A stretch of 60,190 nt of DNA, from positions 1-60,190 of the forward strand of contig DBKS01000060.1 of assembly GCA_002298605.1 (NCBI GenBank), given 5' to 3'. Under the pieces are notes generated by a model. That model worked only from the letters and a program-made list of their open reading frames with translations, was not told where the DNA came from and did no database searches. The stretch comes from Bifidobacterium sp. UBA744. Lineage in GTDB: Bacteria; Actinomycetota; Actinomycetes; Actinomycetales; Bifidobacteriaceae. Below are positions 45,037 through 54,018 of this stretch, one piece after another (position 1 is the first letter of the stretch; each line of letters opens with the position of its first letter). Position numbers and translations under genes: made by a program.

Positions 45037-45073
45037 ACCGGGCCGGCCACGCTGTGCACGCGGCCGGCCCGGT
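45037..45073 (-). promoter_or_regulatory. Intercistronic hairpin after the amino-acid binding-protein gene
   Basis: ACCGGGCCGGCC and GGCCGGCCCGGT form a perfect 12 bp stem with a 13 nt loop, 18 nt past the binding-protein stop. Same position as the hairpins after dppA and phnD. Confidence 0.7.
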
Positions 45074-45091
45074 CATTCATCGCGACTGGGA

Positions 45092-46024
45092 TCAGTCGGC
45101 GGCGGGATTGATCTCGGCGGTGTCCACGGCGCCGGATTCGACGCCCCACTGCTTGAGGATCTTCGTGTAGGTGCCGTCCGCCATCAACTTGGCCATGGCC
45201 TTCTGCACGGCCTCGTCCATCTGGGTGTCGCCCTTCTTGATGGCAATGCCCTGCTTGGCGACGCCGACGGCCTCGCCGACGGATTCAATCTGGCCACCGG
45301 TCTGAGAAATGGCGTAGCCGGCGACCGGGGAGTCGGCGTAGAAGGCAACGGCCTTGCCGGTCACCACATTCGTGGTCACATCAGTCTGCAGCTTGGAGGA
45401 AAGGACCTCGATCTTCTTGTCGGCCGGGCAGGACTGGTTCGCCTCGTTGACTTCCTCCTCCTGCGTGGTGCCGGTCTGCACGGCGATCTTCAGGCCGCAC
45501 AGATTCGAGGGATCGAACTTGGTCGGGTTGCCCTTCTGGACGGCCCACGTGGAGCCGGCCTTGTAGTAGCTCACAAAGTCCACGGCGGCTTTGCGCTCAT
45601 CGGTGATGGTGAAGGAGGAGATGCCAAGGTCGTATTTGGACCCAACGGACGGGACGATCGAGTCAAAGGTGGAGGTGACCGTCTCGGGTTCAAGGCCGAG
45701 CACCTTGGCCAGCGCCTTCGTCAGATCGATATCGTAGCCGATGGCGGTCTTGTTGTCGTCAGCCAGGAACTCGGCCGGCGCGTACGAGGTGTCGGTGCCG
45801 ACGGTGAGCTTGCCGTCGGACTTCACCGAATCGGGCACCAAGGCGGCAATGGCGTCGTCCTTGGTCACACCGCTTAAATCGGTGCCCTGCGCGGAGCCAT
45901 TGCCCGACGCGCTCGACGAGGACCCCGCGGCGGCGGAATCGGACGAATCGGTGGTGCCGCAGGCCGCGACGGACAACAACATGACGCAGCTTGCCGCTGC
46001 GGCGATGAATGGCTTGATCTTCAT
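45092..46024 (-). CDS. Polar amino-acid ABC transporter substrate-binding lipoprotein
   Basis: 310 aa. Signal peptide with lipobox LLSVAAC (Cys22), a Ser/Ala/Gly-rich linker, then SBP family 3: LTVGTDTSYAPAEF, IGYDIDLTKALAKVLG, FDSIVPSVGSKYDLGIS and VAVQTGTTQ-like KIAVQTGTTQEEEV. Ligand is probably a polar amino acid (glutamine, cystine or a relative); not resolvable. First gene of the operon, with smpB upstream on the same strand. Confidence 0.92.
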   Translation of the reverse strand: MKIKPFIAAAASCVMLLSVAACGTTDSSDSAAAGSSSSASGNGSAQGTDLSGVTKDDAIAALVPDSVKSDGKLTVGTDTSYAPAEFLADDNKTAIGYDIDLTKALAKVLGLEPETVTSTFDSIVPSVGSKYDLGISSFTITDERKAAVDFVSYYKAGSTWAVQKGNPTKFDPSNLCGLKIAVQTGTTQEEEVNEANQSCPADKKIEVLSSKLQTDVTTNVVTGKAVAFYADSPVAGYAISQTGGQIESVGEAVGVAKQGIAIKKGDTQMDEAVQKAMAKLMADGTYTKILKQWGVESGAVDTAEINPAAD

Positions 46025-46145
46025 GACTGCTTCCTCTCATATCGACCCGGGAAGGATCCACCGGGCTTTCAAGGAGAGAGAATAAAGACGCTATGCTACA
46101 GCTAGGTTAATCCTCGATGAATCGCATGGACCGAATGGACCATCG

Positions 46146-46622
46146 TCATCCGCGACGCATGTTCCTGTAGCGCATGATGCGCAGCGCCTCGCGCTTGTCC
46201 TGCTCCTCGCGCAACGCCTGTCGCTTGTCGAACTCGCGCTTGCCCCGCGCCAGGGCGATCTCCGCCTTCACCAGGCCGTCTTTGAAATACAGGCTGATCG
46301 GCACAATCGTGTAGCCCTTCGCCTCGATTTGGCGGCTCAGCTTGGCGATCTGCGCAGCATGCAGCAGCAGCTTGCGCTTGCGCTTGGGAGCGTGGTTGTT
46401 CCATGTGCCGTTGAGGTATTCGGGGATATTCGCGTTCTCCAGCCACATTTCGCCGCGGCGGTCGATCGAGATGAACGATTCGGCCAGTGAGGCGCGCCCC
46501 TCGCGCAGCGACTTGACCTCGGTGCCCGTCAGAGACAGCCCCGCCTCGTATGTATCCTCCAACGTATAGTCATGCCGCGCCCTTCGGTTCTGGACAATGA
46601 TCTTGGTGCCCCGTTCCTTCAT
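46146..46622 (-). CDS. smpB: SsrA-binding protein
   Basis: 158 aa. tmRNA partner in rescue of stalled ribosomes. Diagnostic pieces: ARHDYTLEDTYEAGLSLTGTE (first part), SLREGRASLAESF, HAPKRKRKLLLH, KGYTIVPISLYF and the basic tail. Start ATG at 46622 after AGAGGATGCA; the frame continues 10 codons upstream without a ribosome site. Last gene after prfB-ftsE-ftsX-CHAP, a common actinobacterial order. The tmRNA gene itself was not found in the window. Confidence 0.96.
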   Translation of the reverse strand: MKERGTKIIVQNRRARHDYTLEDTYEAGLSLTGTEVKSLREGRASLAESFISIDRRGEMWLENANIPEYLNGTWNNHAPKRKRKLLLHAAQIAKLSRQIEAKGYTIVPISLYFKDGLVKAEIALARGKREFDKRQALREEQDKREALRIMRYRNMRRG

Positions 46623-46731
46623 TGCATCCTCTTCTCCACCGCTGGGCGGCATTGCTTACGACTGCGCCGCTCCGCCGGCCTGCGCATCTCCTGCGTCCTG
46701 CGTCGCGCGGCAAAACGATTACAATACCATA

Positions 46732-46772
46732 AACCGGCCTCCACCACGTCGGCGGAACGGTTGGAGCCGGTT
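46732..46772 (-). terminator. Hairpin after the CHAP hydrolase gene
   Basis: AACCGGCCTCCA pairs with TGGAGCCGGTT, with one bulged base, about 40 nt past the CHAP stop codon. It is followed on the minus strand by a short T-rich stretch. Likely separates smpB from the upstream genes, at least partly. Confidence 0.45.
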
Positions 46773-46812
46773 ATGGACGTCTTGGCATCCCGGCAATCGG
46801 CAATGCGTGCGA

Positions 46813-48273
46813 TCAGTAATGAATGTACTGGTAGTTGCCGGTATCGTACACGGTCATCCAGTGGGCGCGGCCCTGCCAGATGGATCCGCATTCGGAAATC
46901 AACACCGATCCGTCAGCGTTCACACGCTCGACAATCGCGACGTGGCCGTAGATCGGACTGTGGCCCAACTGACCGCGCTGGAACACCATAATGGCGCCGA
47001 CATGCGGGGTGCGATTCACCAGATATCCGTAACTGCGGGCACTGTCCGCCCACATATAGCCATTGCCGAACTGCGTGCCGACCGGCAGATTCAGCGCATG
47101 CCGCCGGTTATACGCATACCATGTGCACTGGCTCCAGGGATAGGTGCTCGAATAATCGTGCGTGGCGTGCCCGTAGCAGGTGCTGGAATAAGGCGCGCAA
47201 TTGCCCGGCACCGAATAATTCATGCCGCTGGCGGTGCCGCCACTGTTGCTGCTCGCCGGACGGCTGGAGGACGAGCTGCTGCCGGAGCCGCCACTGGAGC
47301 CGCCGGAGCCGCCGCCTGAATTGCCTTTGTTGGAACTGGACCCACCCGAGCTGGACGAGGAGCTGCCGCCATCCTGCCCCGCGGCGGCGTTCTTGGCGGC
47401 CTGGGCGGCGGACGCCTTGCGCTGTGCCTCCAGTTGCTCGTTATATGAGTCGATCTGCGATTTCATCATCACGATTTCGGCCGCTTCCTTGGCCGTGGCA
47501 TCCTTCAGCTCGCTTTCTCGCTGTTCCAACGCCTCACGCTTTTTATCACCCTCCTCGCGCAGGGCGTTCAGCTCCTGTTGCTTGGCCTGGGCATCGGCAG
47601 CGGCCTGCTGGGCGGTGGCGGACTCCTGATCGGCCTTGGCCTTCATTGTGGTGATCTCCTGCTCGATGGCTTCAAGACGCTGCTTTCGGTTCATCGAGGT
47701 ACTCAGTGTGACGGCGGCGTCATTGGCGGCGTTCGACTCGGACCGGGTCACCGCAGCGTCGGCCTGCATCTTCTGCACAAAATCATCGGCGGTGGATGCG
47801 TTGGTCACCACATCCATCACTTTGGAGGCATTGGAACCGTGGAAGCTCTCACGGGCCAGCTGGGCGACCGAGGCCTTGGCGTCATCATAGTCGGCGCCGG
47901 TCTGCGCTATCTTCTCCTCAAGATCCTGTTTGTCCTTCGTGGCCGCCTTCAGGCGCTCGGCCGCGGCGTCGGCCGCAGCTTTGGCGGTTTCGGCCGCAGC
48001 ATTGGCGGAATCCACCGCAGCCTCCGCGGCGGGAATCTGGTTCTCCACCAAATCGCTCAGCGCGAGGATCTGATCCTGCAGATCCGCACTCACGCCAGCC
48101 AACTGAGACTTGAGCTCATTCGCCGAGGCGACCTTCTGCTGGTATTCGGAATAGCTGGGCACGGCCTGCGCCTCGTCTACTCCCCGGGACATAACGGCCA
48201 ATCCGGCAGTCAGCAGTGTGGAGGCGCACAGTGTCCATCCGATCACCGCCTTGATGCGTTGCTCTACGATCAT
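46813..48273 (-). CDS. Secreted CHAP-domain peptidoglycan hydrolase (PcsB-like), probable FtsEX effector
   Basis: 486 aa. Signal peptide (VIGWTLCASTLLTAGLAV, cut near AQA), then a long Ala/Glu/Lys coiled coil (about 40-290), a Ser/Gly linker (about 300-345) and a C-terminal CHAP domain. The catalytic cysteine is in WSQCTWYAYNRR and the histidine in IYGHVAIVERV. This is the architecture of PcsB and other hydrolases switched on through FtsX, with the coiled coil binding the ATP-driven transporter. It lies directly downstream of ftsX. Expected role: splitting of peptidoglycan at the division site. Confidence 0.92.
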   Translation of the reverse strand: MIVEQRIKAVIGWTLCASTLLTAGLAVMSRGVDEAQAVPSYSEYQQKVASANELKSQLAGVSADLQDQILALSDLVENQIPAAEAAVDSANAAAETAKAAADAAAERLKAATKDKQDLEEKIAQTGADYDDAKASVAQLARESFHGSNASKVMDVVTNASTADDFVQKMQADAAVTRSESNAANDAAVTLSTSMNRKQRLEAIEQEITTMKAKADQESATAQQAAADAQAKQQELNALREEGDKKREALEQRESELKDATAKEAAEIVMMKSQIDSYNEQLEAQRKASAAQAAKNAAAGQDGGSSSSSSGGSSSNKGNSGGGSGGSSGGSGSSSSSSRPASSNSGGTASGMNYSVPGNCAPYSSTCYGHATHDYSSTYPWSQCTWYAYNRRHALNLPVGTQFGNGYMWADSARSYGYLVNRTPHVGAIMVFQRGQLGHSPIYGHVAIVERVNADGSVLISECGSIWQGRAHWMTVYDTGNYQYIHY

Positions 48274-48337
48274 CGATCAACCCCTTACTTGGTCATATGC
48301 GGTCCGATTGTACAGAATGAACCTGAAAGTCGACGCT

Positions 48338-49261
48338 CTACGCCTTGAGATATCTTCTCAGTGAAACCGCCGAGGCCAGGGCGGACAGCACCAGAGCCCC
48401 GACGATCAGCACCGGCGCGGTCAGCATCACCGTGACCTGATTGACGAACGGCATCCAGGTGACGGTGTTGGCCAGCCAGTTGGTGATGAACACCCTGACA
48501 ATCACGCCAAGCGCCACCACCGACAGCACGGATCCAAGCAGCGACGCGAACATGCCCTCCAGGATGAACGGCAGCCGAATCGTCCAATTCGAGGCGCCGA
48601 CCAGCCGCATGATTTCGGTTTCGTTGCGTCTGGATGCGGCCGACATGCGGATCGTGGTGCCGGTCAGCAGAATGGCGACCACAACCATCACCCCTGCCAG
48701 CACCACCGTCACCGCCGTGGCGCGATTGAGCGCATTGAAGATCGGATCGAAAATCTGCCGCTGGTCGACCACTTCCTCGACGCCGTCACGGCCGTTGAGC
48801 ACTTCGGAAATCGCCTGGTACTTCGTCGGATCGTTGAGCTTGACCCGCAGGGAATCCTGCATGTCGGCCGCCGACAGGGTGCGGCCGTTATACTCGCCGT
48901 TCGGGTATTCCTTAAGGAAGGTGTCGTTGTAGAACTGATCCTTGCTCACATAGGTGATGTTGCCCACGTCGTTGGGCAGCTCGTCGTACAGGAGGTTGAT
49001 GGTATCCGCGATCTCCTGCTGCGTGGGGGACTTGCCGGATGCGCAGGACGCCGCCTGGCTGGTGCCATCGGGGCAGAAATACACCACCACTTCCACCTGA
49101 TCGTACCAAGTGCCTTTGGCCTTGGTGATCTGCGCCTGCATCAGCACCGAGGCACCGATGAACAGGAACGAGATGAAGGTGACCAGCATCACCGACAGGA
49201 TCATGGAACCGTTGCGCCGAAGGCTGGTCCAAGTCTCGGACAAAATGAAACGTGCTCTCAT
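48338..49261 (-). CDS. ftsX: Cell-division protein FtsX
   Basis: 307 aa. N-terminal helix (MILSVMLVTFISFLFIGASV), an extracellular loop of about 120 residues, then three C-terminal helices. FtsX is the membrane half of FtsEX; its loop activates cell-wall hydrolases. The loop holds two cysteines (YFCPDG and AASCASG), perhaps a disulphide. AGGAAAAGAAAGC precedes the ATG. Sits 44 nt after ftsE, before the CHAP hydrolase. Confidence 0.95.
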   Translation of the reverse strand: MRARFILSETWTSLRRNGSMILSVMLVTFISFLFIGASVLMQAQITKAKGTWYDQVEVVVYFCPDGTSQAASCASGKSPTQQEIADTINLLYDELPNDVGNITYVSKDQFYNDTFLKEYPNGEYNGRTLSAADMQDSLRVKLNDPTKYQAISEVLNGRDGVEEVVDQRQIFDPIFNALNRATAVTVVLAGVMVVVAILLTGTTIRMSAASRRNETEIMRLVGASNWTIRLPFILEGMFASLLGSVLSVVALGVIVRVFITNWLANTVTWMPFVNQVTVMLTAPVLIVGALVLSALASAVSLRRYLKA

Positions 49262-49305
49262 ATGCTTTCTTTTCCTAAGGCTTATTCGAAGACTCGCTCG
49301 CGGAC

Positions 49306-50532
49306 CTACTCGCCCTGTTGGTCATGGACGGCGCCGCCATCCGTCTCATCATCCCCGCCATTCCCGTCATTCGGAGCGGCATGCGCCGAGGACGATTCCT
49401 CCGCATGCAACTGCGCGGGCGGCGCCGGAGGAGCGGGCGGCGTCAATGGAACCGTCTGCTCCGCAACATTGGCAGCCTGGTCGTCCGTCGAATCCGGCTC
49501 GGAGACCTTCAGTCCCTTGCCCCAGGTCAGCGTGGTCTCGACTGGCTGGAACACCTCGCCATACCGGCCGGTACGCCCCGAATGCACGGAATGGGCCAGA
49601 CGGGCAATGCCGTCGTCGCCGTGTTCGGCGGCGTTCAACGCATCGGAAACCGCCTTGACGCCACCGGCGGCCTGCGCATCAGCCGTATGACCGGCCTGCG
49701 AGACATTGAGCGCCTCCACGTTCGAAATCGCCGCGGGATTGGTATCGGAGCCTTCCGGCAGGCTCAACTCGGCGGCCGGGGTGCCGTCACCGTGAATCGC
49801 CTCATGCGATTTGCTCGCCACTTCGGCATCGGGGAAGTACAGTGCGGAATCATACGACCCGCGGGCCTCGTCACGCATGATCCTGCCGGCCTTCAGCTCC
49901 ACCACGCGTTTGCGCATGGAGTTGACGATCTCCTCGTTATGCGTGGCCATCACAATCGTGGTGCCGGTGCGGTTGATCGCGTCCAGCACCTCCATAATGC
50001 CCAGGCTGGTGGTCGGATCGAGGTTGCCGGTGGGCTCGTCGGCCAGCAGAATCTGCGGATGGTTCACATAGGCCCTGGCGATGGCCACGCGCTGCTGCTC
50101 CCCACCGGACAACTCGTGCGGATAGTTGCCCTCCTTGCCTGTCAGTCCCACCGTTTTCAGCACCTGCGGCACCAGGGACTTGATGGTCGATCGACGCGTG
50201 CCGATCACCTCCAAGGCGAACGCCACATTCTGCCACACGGTTTTATTGGGCAGCAGCTTGTAATCCTGGAAGATAAAGCCGATGGAACGCCGGTACTGGG
50301 GGATCTGCCGGGCGGGAAGTCTGCGCAGATCATTACCAGCCACCCTGATCTCGCCTTCGGTGGCCTCCTCCTCACGCAGCAGCAGGCTCAGCAACGTGGT
50401 TTTGCCGGATCCCGAAGCGCCCACAAGGAACACGAAATCACCGCGGTCAATGTTCAACGTGACGTTGTCCAGGGCGGGACGTGATCCTTTCGGATAGATC
50501 TTGCTGACCTTGTCCAGCGAAATCAATGCCAT
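49306..50532 (-). CDS. ftsE: Cell-division ATPase FtsE with a long C-terminal extension
   Basis: 408 aa, where FtsE is usually about 225-230. Residues 1-225 are a complete FtsE: Walker A VGASGSGKTT, signature LSGGEQQR, Walker B ILLADEPTGNLDP, switch ATHNEEIV. The extra ~180 residues are Ala, Pro, Asp and Glu rich, with one short proline run (TPPAPPAPPAQ) and an acidic end (DDETDGG), and are probably disordered. The tail could bind other division proteins. Located between prfB and ftsX. Confidence 0.94.
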   Translation of the reverse strand: MALISLDKVSKIYPKGSRPALDNVTLNIDRGDFVFLVGASGSGKTTLLSLLLREEEATEGEIRVAGNDLRRLPARQIPQYRRSIGFIFQDYKLLPNKTVWQNVAFALEVIGTRRSTIKSLVPQVLKTVGLTGKEGNYPHELSGGEQQRVAIARAYVNHPQILLADEPTGNLDPTTSLGIMEVLDAINRTGTTIVMATHNEEIVNSMRKRVVELKAGRIMRDEARGSYDSALYFPDAEVASKSHEAIHGDGTPAAELSLPEGSDTNPAAISNVEALNVSQAGHTADAQAAGGVKAVSDALNAAEHGDDGIARLAHSVHSGRTGRYGEVFQPVETTLTWGKGLKVSEPDSTDDQAANVAEQTVPLTPPAPPAPPAQLHAEESSSAHAAPNDGNGGDDETDGGAVHDQQGE

Positions 50533-50589
50533 ATTCCCCTCATTTCCTTGGCTGTGACCTTATCGACTGTGACCTTGCCCGGCTTCCCA

Positions 50590-51711
50590 CTACTCCTCGG
50601 CGGCCGCGCGGCGCTGCTGGTGTCGCCAGCGGATGCCAGCGGTGATGAAGTCGTCGATGTCACCGTCGAACACGGCCTGGGTCTGGCTGGTTTCGCAACC
50701 GGTGCGCAGATCCTTGACCATCTGGTACGGATGCAGCACGTAGGAGCGCATCTGGTCTCCCCAACTCGCCTTGATATCGCCGGCGAGCTCCTTCTTCTTC
50801 TTGGCCTCCTCTTCGTGGCGCAGCACCAGCAGCCGGGACTGCAGCACGGCCATGGCGGCGGCGCGATTCTGAATCTGCGAACGCTCGTCCTGCATGGTCA
50901 CCACCAGGCCGGTGGGCAAATGGGTGATGCGGACGGCGGAGTAGGTGGTGTTCACGCCCTGGCCGCCGGGACCGGAGGAGCAGTAGGTGTCCACCCGAAT
51001 GTCGCTGTCCGGAATGTCGATATGGTCGGTCGCCTCGACCAGCGGCACCACTTCCACGGCCGCAAAGCTGGTCTGCCGGCGACCCTGGTTGTCGAACGGA
51101 CTGATGCGCACCAGACGATGCGTGCCGCCCTCCACGCTCAGGCGGCCATATGCATATGGAGCATCCACCTGGAACGTGGCGGATTTGATGCCGGCCTCCT
51201 CGGCATAACTGGTATCCATCACTTTGGTTTTGAAGCCCTGCCGCTCACAGTAGCGCAAATACATGCGCAACAGCATCTGGGCGAAATCGGCGGCATCCAC
51301 GCCACCGGCGCCGGAACGGATCGTCACCACGGCGCTGCGCTCGTCATATTCGCCGTCAAGCAGCGTCTGAATCTCAAGATCGTCCAGGTCCTTGCCGATC
51401 GCGCCGATCTCGGCCTGCGCCTCGCTCAGGGAATCGGCGTCGGCCTCCTCCTTGGCCAGCTCCACCAGCGTTTCGACGTCATCTATGCGCTGGGACATGT
51501 CGGTGAGTTTTTTCAGCTGCGACTCCGCGGCCGACAGCTTGCTGGTCACCTTCTGCGCATTGTCCGGGTTGTCCCACAGTCCGGGAGCGCTGGCTTCGAC
51601 CTCAAGATCCTTGATCTGGGCTTTGAGCCGCTCAACATCCAGCGCCTCGGCAATGGTGTCGTATTTGCCGCGCACCTCGCCGATCGCCTGGGAAAAATCA
51701 AATTCTGCCAT
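50590..51711 (-). CDS. prfB: Peptide chain release factor 2
   Basis: 373 aa. It recognises UGA and UAA. Stop-codon motif SPF (RISPFDNQ), catalytic GGQ loop (GPGGQGVNTTYSAVR). The coding frame is continuous from the ATG at 51711; the programmed +1 frameshift seen in E. coli prfB is absent. An in-frame start 4 codons upstream (51723) is possible. First gene of prfB-ftsE-ftsX. Confidence 0.96.
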   Translation of the reverse strand: MAEFDFSQAIGEVRGKYDTIAEALDVERLKAQIKDLEVEASAPGLWDNPDNAQKVTSKLSAAESQLKKLTDMSQRIDDVETLVELAKEEADADSLSEAQAEIGAIGKDLDDLEIQTLLDGEYDERSAVVTIRSGAGGVDAADFAQMLLRMYLRYCERQGFKTKVMDTSYAEEAGIKSATFQVDAPYAYGRLSVEGGTHRLVRISPFDNQGRRQTSFAAVEVVPLVEATDHIDIPDSDIRVDTYCSSGPGGQGVNTTYSAVRITHLPTGLVVTMQDERSQIQNRAAAMAVLQSRLLVLRHEEEAKKKKELAGDIKASWGDQMRSYVLHPYQMVKDLRTGCETSQTQAVFDGDIDDFITAGIRWRHQQRRAAAEE

Positions 51712-51881
51712 CTCAACCACCATACATTTCTTATTCTTGAAAACCGCTGATTACCGTCGTGCGCTCCATGCGATGCGACACCGTTCCCTCGCCAAATTCG
51801 GCGCCGGCCCGGCCTTTCAGTCATCGATGAATCAGCCGAGCGCGAACGGCACGCCATTCGGACGCGTCATCAGGCGCCGTG

Positions 51882-52013
51882 TCAAAGACCCGTCACCACA
51901 ACGGGAACCACCAGGCTGCCCAGCAGCGCGATGGCGACGACCAGGCACACCACGCGCGCAATGGCGCGACGGCGTTCCTGGCGCCCCCGTCGTTCCTGCT
52001 GTTCTTGGCTCAT
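51882..52013 (-). CDS. Small membrane protein (43 aa)
   Basis: A short frame on the minus strand: basic, glutamine-rich head MSQEQQERRGRQERRRAIA, then one strongly hydrophobic helix (VVCLVVAIALLGSLVVPVVV), ending TGL. A weak AGGATAGG precedes the ATG. A basic head with one helix is what a real single-span protein looks like, and chance frames rarely show it. Located between prfB and rlmH on their strand. Function unknown. Confidence 0.6.
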   Translation of the reverse strand: MSQEQQERRGRQERRRAIARVVCLVVAIALLGSLVVPVVVTGL

Positions 52014-52152
52014 GCTGGCCTATCCTACCCAATCCCCCTGTCAACGCGGATCCCAGCGTATGGCAACTGTTACAAAGCATTGGCACGCCGACCGACTGTG
52101 ACCGGCCGCGCCAACGACTTCGGCGGCCGTGCGAGCCTGCCCGATCGCCGAA

Positions 52153-52632
52153 TTACTTGTGGTAGGGCTCATGGGCGTTGATCTTGCAAGCCCGGTAAAT
52201 CTGCTCAAGCAGTATCACGCGCATCAGCTGATGGGGGAACGTCATCTTCGAAAAGCTCAGCAGGTAGTCGGCCCGCTGAAGAATCGCGTCGTCCAGCCCA
52301 AGCGAGCCGCCGATGATCAGCTGGATGTGGCTCACCCCGCGCACACCCAGCCGCTCAATGTGCGCGGCCAATTCCTCGGAGCTCAGCTGCTTGCCCTGGA
52401 TCGCAAGTGCAATCACGTACGCGCCATCGTCGATGTGCTTGGCGATGCGCTCCCCCTCAATGGCTTTGATCCGGCGCTCAAGGCCTTCCGGGGCGTGGTC
52501 CGGCGTTTTCTCGTCGGAGACTTCCACAATGCGCAATTTGCAATATCGTCCCAGCCGCTTGGAATATTCAGCGATCGCCTCGCGCAGATACGACTCCTTG
52601 ACCTTGCCAACGGTAATCAGCGTAATGTTCAT
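52153..52632 (-). CDS. rlmH: 23S rRNA (pseudouridine1915-N3)-methyltransferase
   Basis: 159 aa SPOUT methyltransferase. N-terminus MNITLITVGKVKESYLREAI, SAM-binding knot IIGGSLGLDDAIL, and conserved end LLEQIYRACKINAHEPYHK (YHK) that is diagnostic. AGAGGGT lies next to the ATG. It modifies pseudouridine in helix 69 of 23S rRNA, on assembled ribosomes. Confidence 0.95.
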   Translation of the reverse strand: MNITLITVGKVKESYLREAIAEYSKRLGRYCKLRIVEVSDEKTPDHAPEGLERRIKAIEGERIAKHIDDGAYVIALAIQGKQLSSEELAAHIERLGVRGVSHIQLIIGGSLGLDDAILQRADYLLSFSKMTFPHQLMRVILLEQIYRACKINAHEPYHK

Positions 52633-52697
52633 ACCCTCTATTGTGCGTCTTGAACGCGCAAAGGCTTGTGGACACTCCGATTACGCATGCTTTCGCC

Positions 52698-52888
52698 GTT
52701 CCGTAGGGCTGATTTTCAGGACTGCAAGGGTCTACTTCTATTCCGTAGGGCTACTGGCTCAGTAGAGACGTCCCGAAAACGGCTTAACCACGTGACGGTT
52801 CCACCGTTCTCAGGCAGTTTGTCCCATCCAGACAGCCCCACGGAATAGAAGTAGACCTCGTCAAAGTCCAAAATCGACCCTACGGAAC
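52698..52888. repeat. ~190 bp imperfect palindromic element between rlmH and dapD
   Basis: The ends GTTCCGTAGGG and CCCTACGGAAC are inverted copies, followed inward by GATTTT/AAAATC, then TCTACTTCTATTCCGTAGGG paired with CCCCACGGAATAGAAGTAGA (52731-52750 and 52837-52856, one mismatch), and GAAAACGG/CCGTTCTC. The whole 291 nt gap is almost one hairpin and has no reading frame. It could be a palindromic mobile remnant (MITE-like) or a very long stem-loop. Confidence 0.7.
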
Positions 52889-52923
52889 GCAATTCCGGAA
52901 TAGCTCAGTCCGAAAACGTCGGT

Positions 52924-53943
52924 TCAGTTCTTGTGCAGCTTGGCATTGAGCTCGATGCCCACCTTGCGGTAGCGGGCTTCGATGCGGCCGTTCACCGAGT
53001 TGCGGATGAACAGGATGTTGTTCTTGCCGGACAGATCGGCGCCCTTCACCACGTCAAGGGGCTCGCCAGCCGCCGCCTTGGCCTTGTCCCAGATGGTGAC
53101 CTTGGTACCGGCGGTGACATACAGGCCCGCTTCAACGGTGCAGTTGTCACCCAGCGAAATGCCGATGCCGGCGTTGGCGCCCAGCAGGGAATGCTCGCCA
53201 ATGGAGTTCTTGAGCTTGCCGCCGCCGGACAGGGTGCCCATAATCGAGGCGCCGCCGCCGATGTCGGAGCCATTGCCCACCACAACGCCCTGCGAGACGC
53301 GGCCTTCGACCATGGAAACGCCGAGCGTGCCGGCGTTAAAGTTCACGAATCCGGCGTGCATCACGGTGGTGCCCTCGGACAGGTGCGCGCCCAAACGCAC
53401 GCGGTCGGCGTCGCCGATGCGCACGCCGGAAGGCACCACGTAGTCGATCATGCGCGGGAACTTGTCGACGGACAGCACGTTCACGCTCACGCTCGGCACC
53501 ACGGCGGGCAGCCCGGCACCACGGGCGACCGACAACGCGGCATTGCGCGCCGCGTTCTCCACATCAAGCTTGCGCAGCGCGAAATCCTCGACCGCGAACG
53601 GACCGTAATTGGTCCACACCACGTTGTTGAGCTTGCCGAAGATGCCGTCCAGGTTCAGCGTGTTCGGCTTGGCCAGGCGCATGCTCATCAGATGCAGGCG
53701 CAGATAGGCGTCGGCGGCATCCGCAATCGGCTCGTCAATCCTGCTGACCGTGAACACCGGCACGCGCTTGACGCCACGGTAATCAGGCTCGTCGTATGCC
53801 AAGGAGCCGAAATTGTGTTCTCCCTGCTGGCCGGGAATCGGCGCCTCGCCGATCGTCAATTTCGGATACCACACATCCAGGGTGTTGCCGGCGGCATCCA
53901 CGCTCGCCAAACCCCATCCGTACGCCGTACGCGATTCACTCAT
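52924..53943 (-). CDS. dapD: Tetrahydrodipicolinate N-succinyltransferase
   Basis: 339 aa, lysine/diaminopimelate pathway. Actinobacterial DapD layout: an N-terminal domain (AYGWGLASVDAAGNTLDVWY), then left-handed beta-helix hexapeptide repeats (about 165-290: RVRLGAHLSEGTTVMHAGFV, GVVVGNGSDIGGGASIMGT) and the C-terminal end LFIRNSVNGRIEA. AAGGAAACGACTG precedes the ATG. No other dap gene is adjacent. Confidence 0.93.
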   Translation of the reverse strand: MSESRTAYGWGLASVDAAGNTLDVWYPKLTIGEAPIPGQQGEHNFGSLAYDEPDYRGVKRVPVFTVSRIDEPIADAADAYLRLHLMSMRLAKPNTLNLDGIFGKLNNVVWTNYGPFAVEDFALRKLDVENAARNAALSVARGAGLPAVVPSVSVNVLSVDKFPRMIDYVVPSGVRIGDADRVRLGAHLSEGTTVMHAGFVNFNAGTLGVSMVEGRVSQGVVVGNGSDIGGGASIMGTLSGGGKLKNSIGEHSLLGANAGIGISLGDNCTVEAGLYVTAGTKVTIWDKAKAAAGEPLDVVKGADLSGKNNILFIRNSVNGRIEARYRKVGIELNAKLHKN

Positions 53944-54018
53944 CAGTCGTTTCCTTCCGTCATCGGGACGTTCTCCCGTATCACCATACCCGTTTTATTG
54001 CGCAATGCCCCACAATGC

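Noticed and set aside
50590..51711. Programmed frameshift in prfB
   Set aside because: The reading frame is continuous from the ATG, with no in-frame TGA near codon 25.
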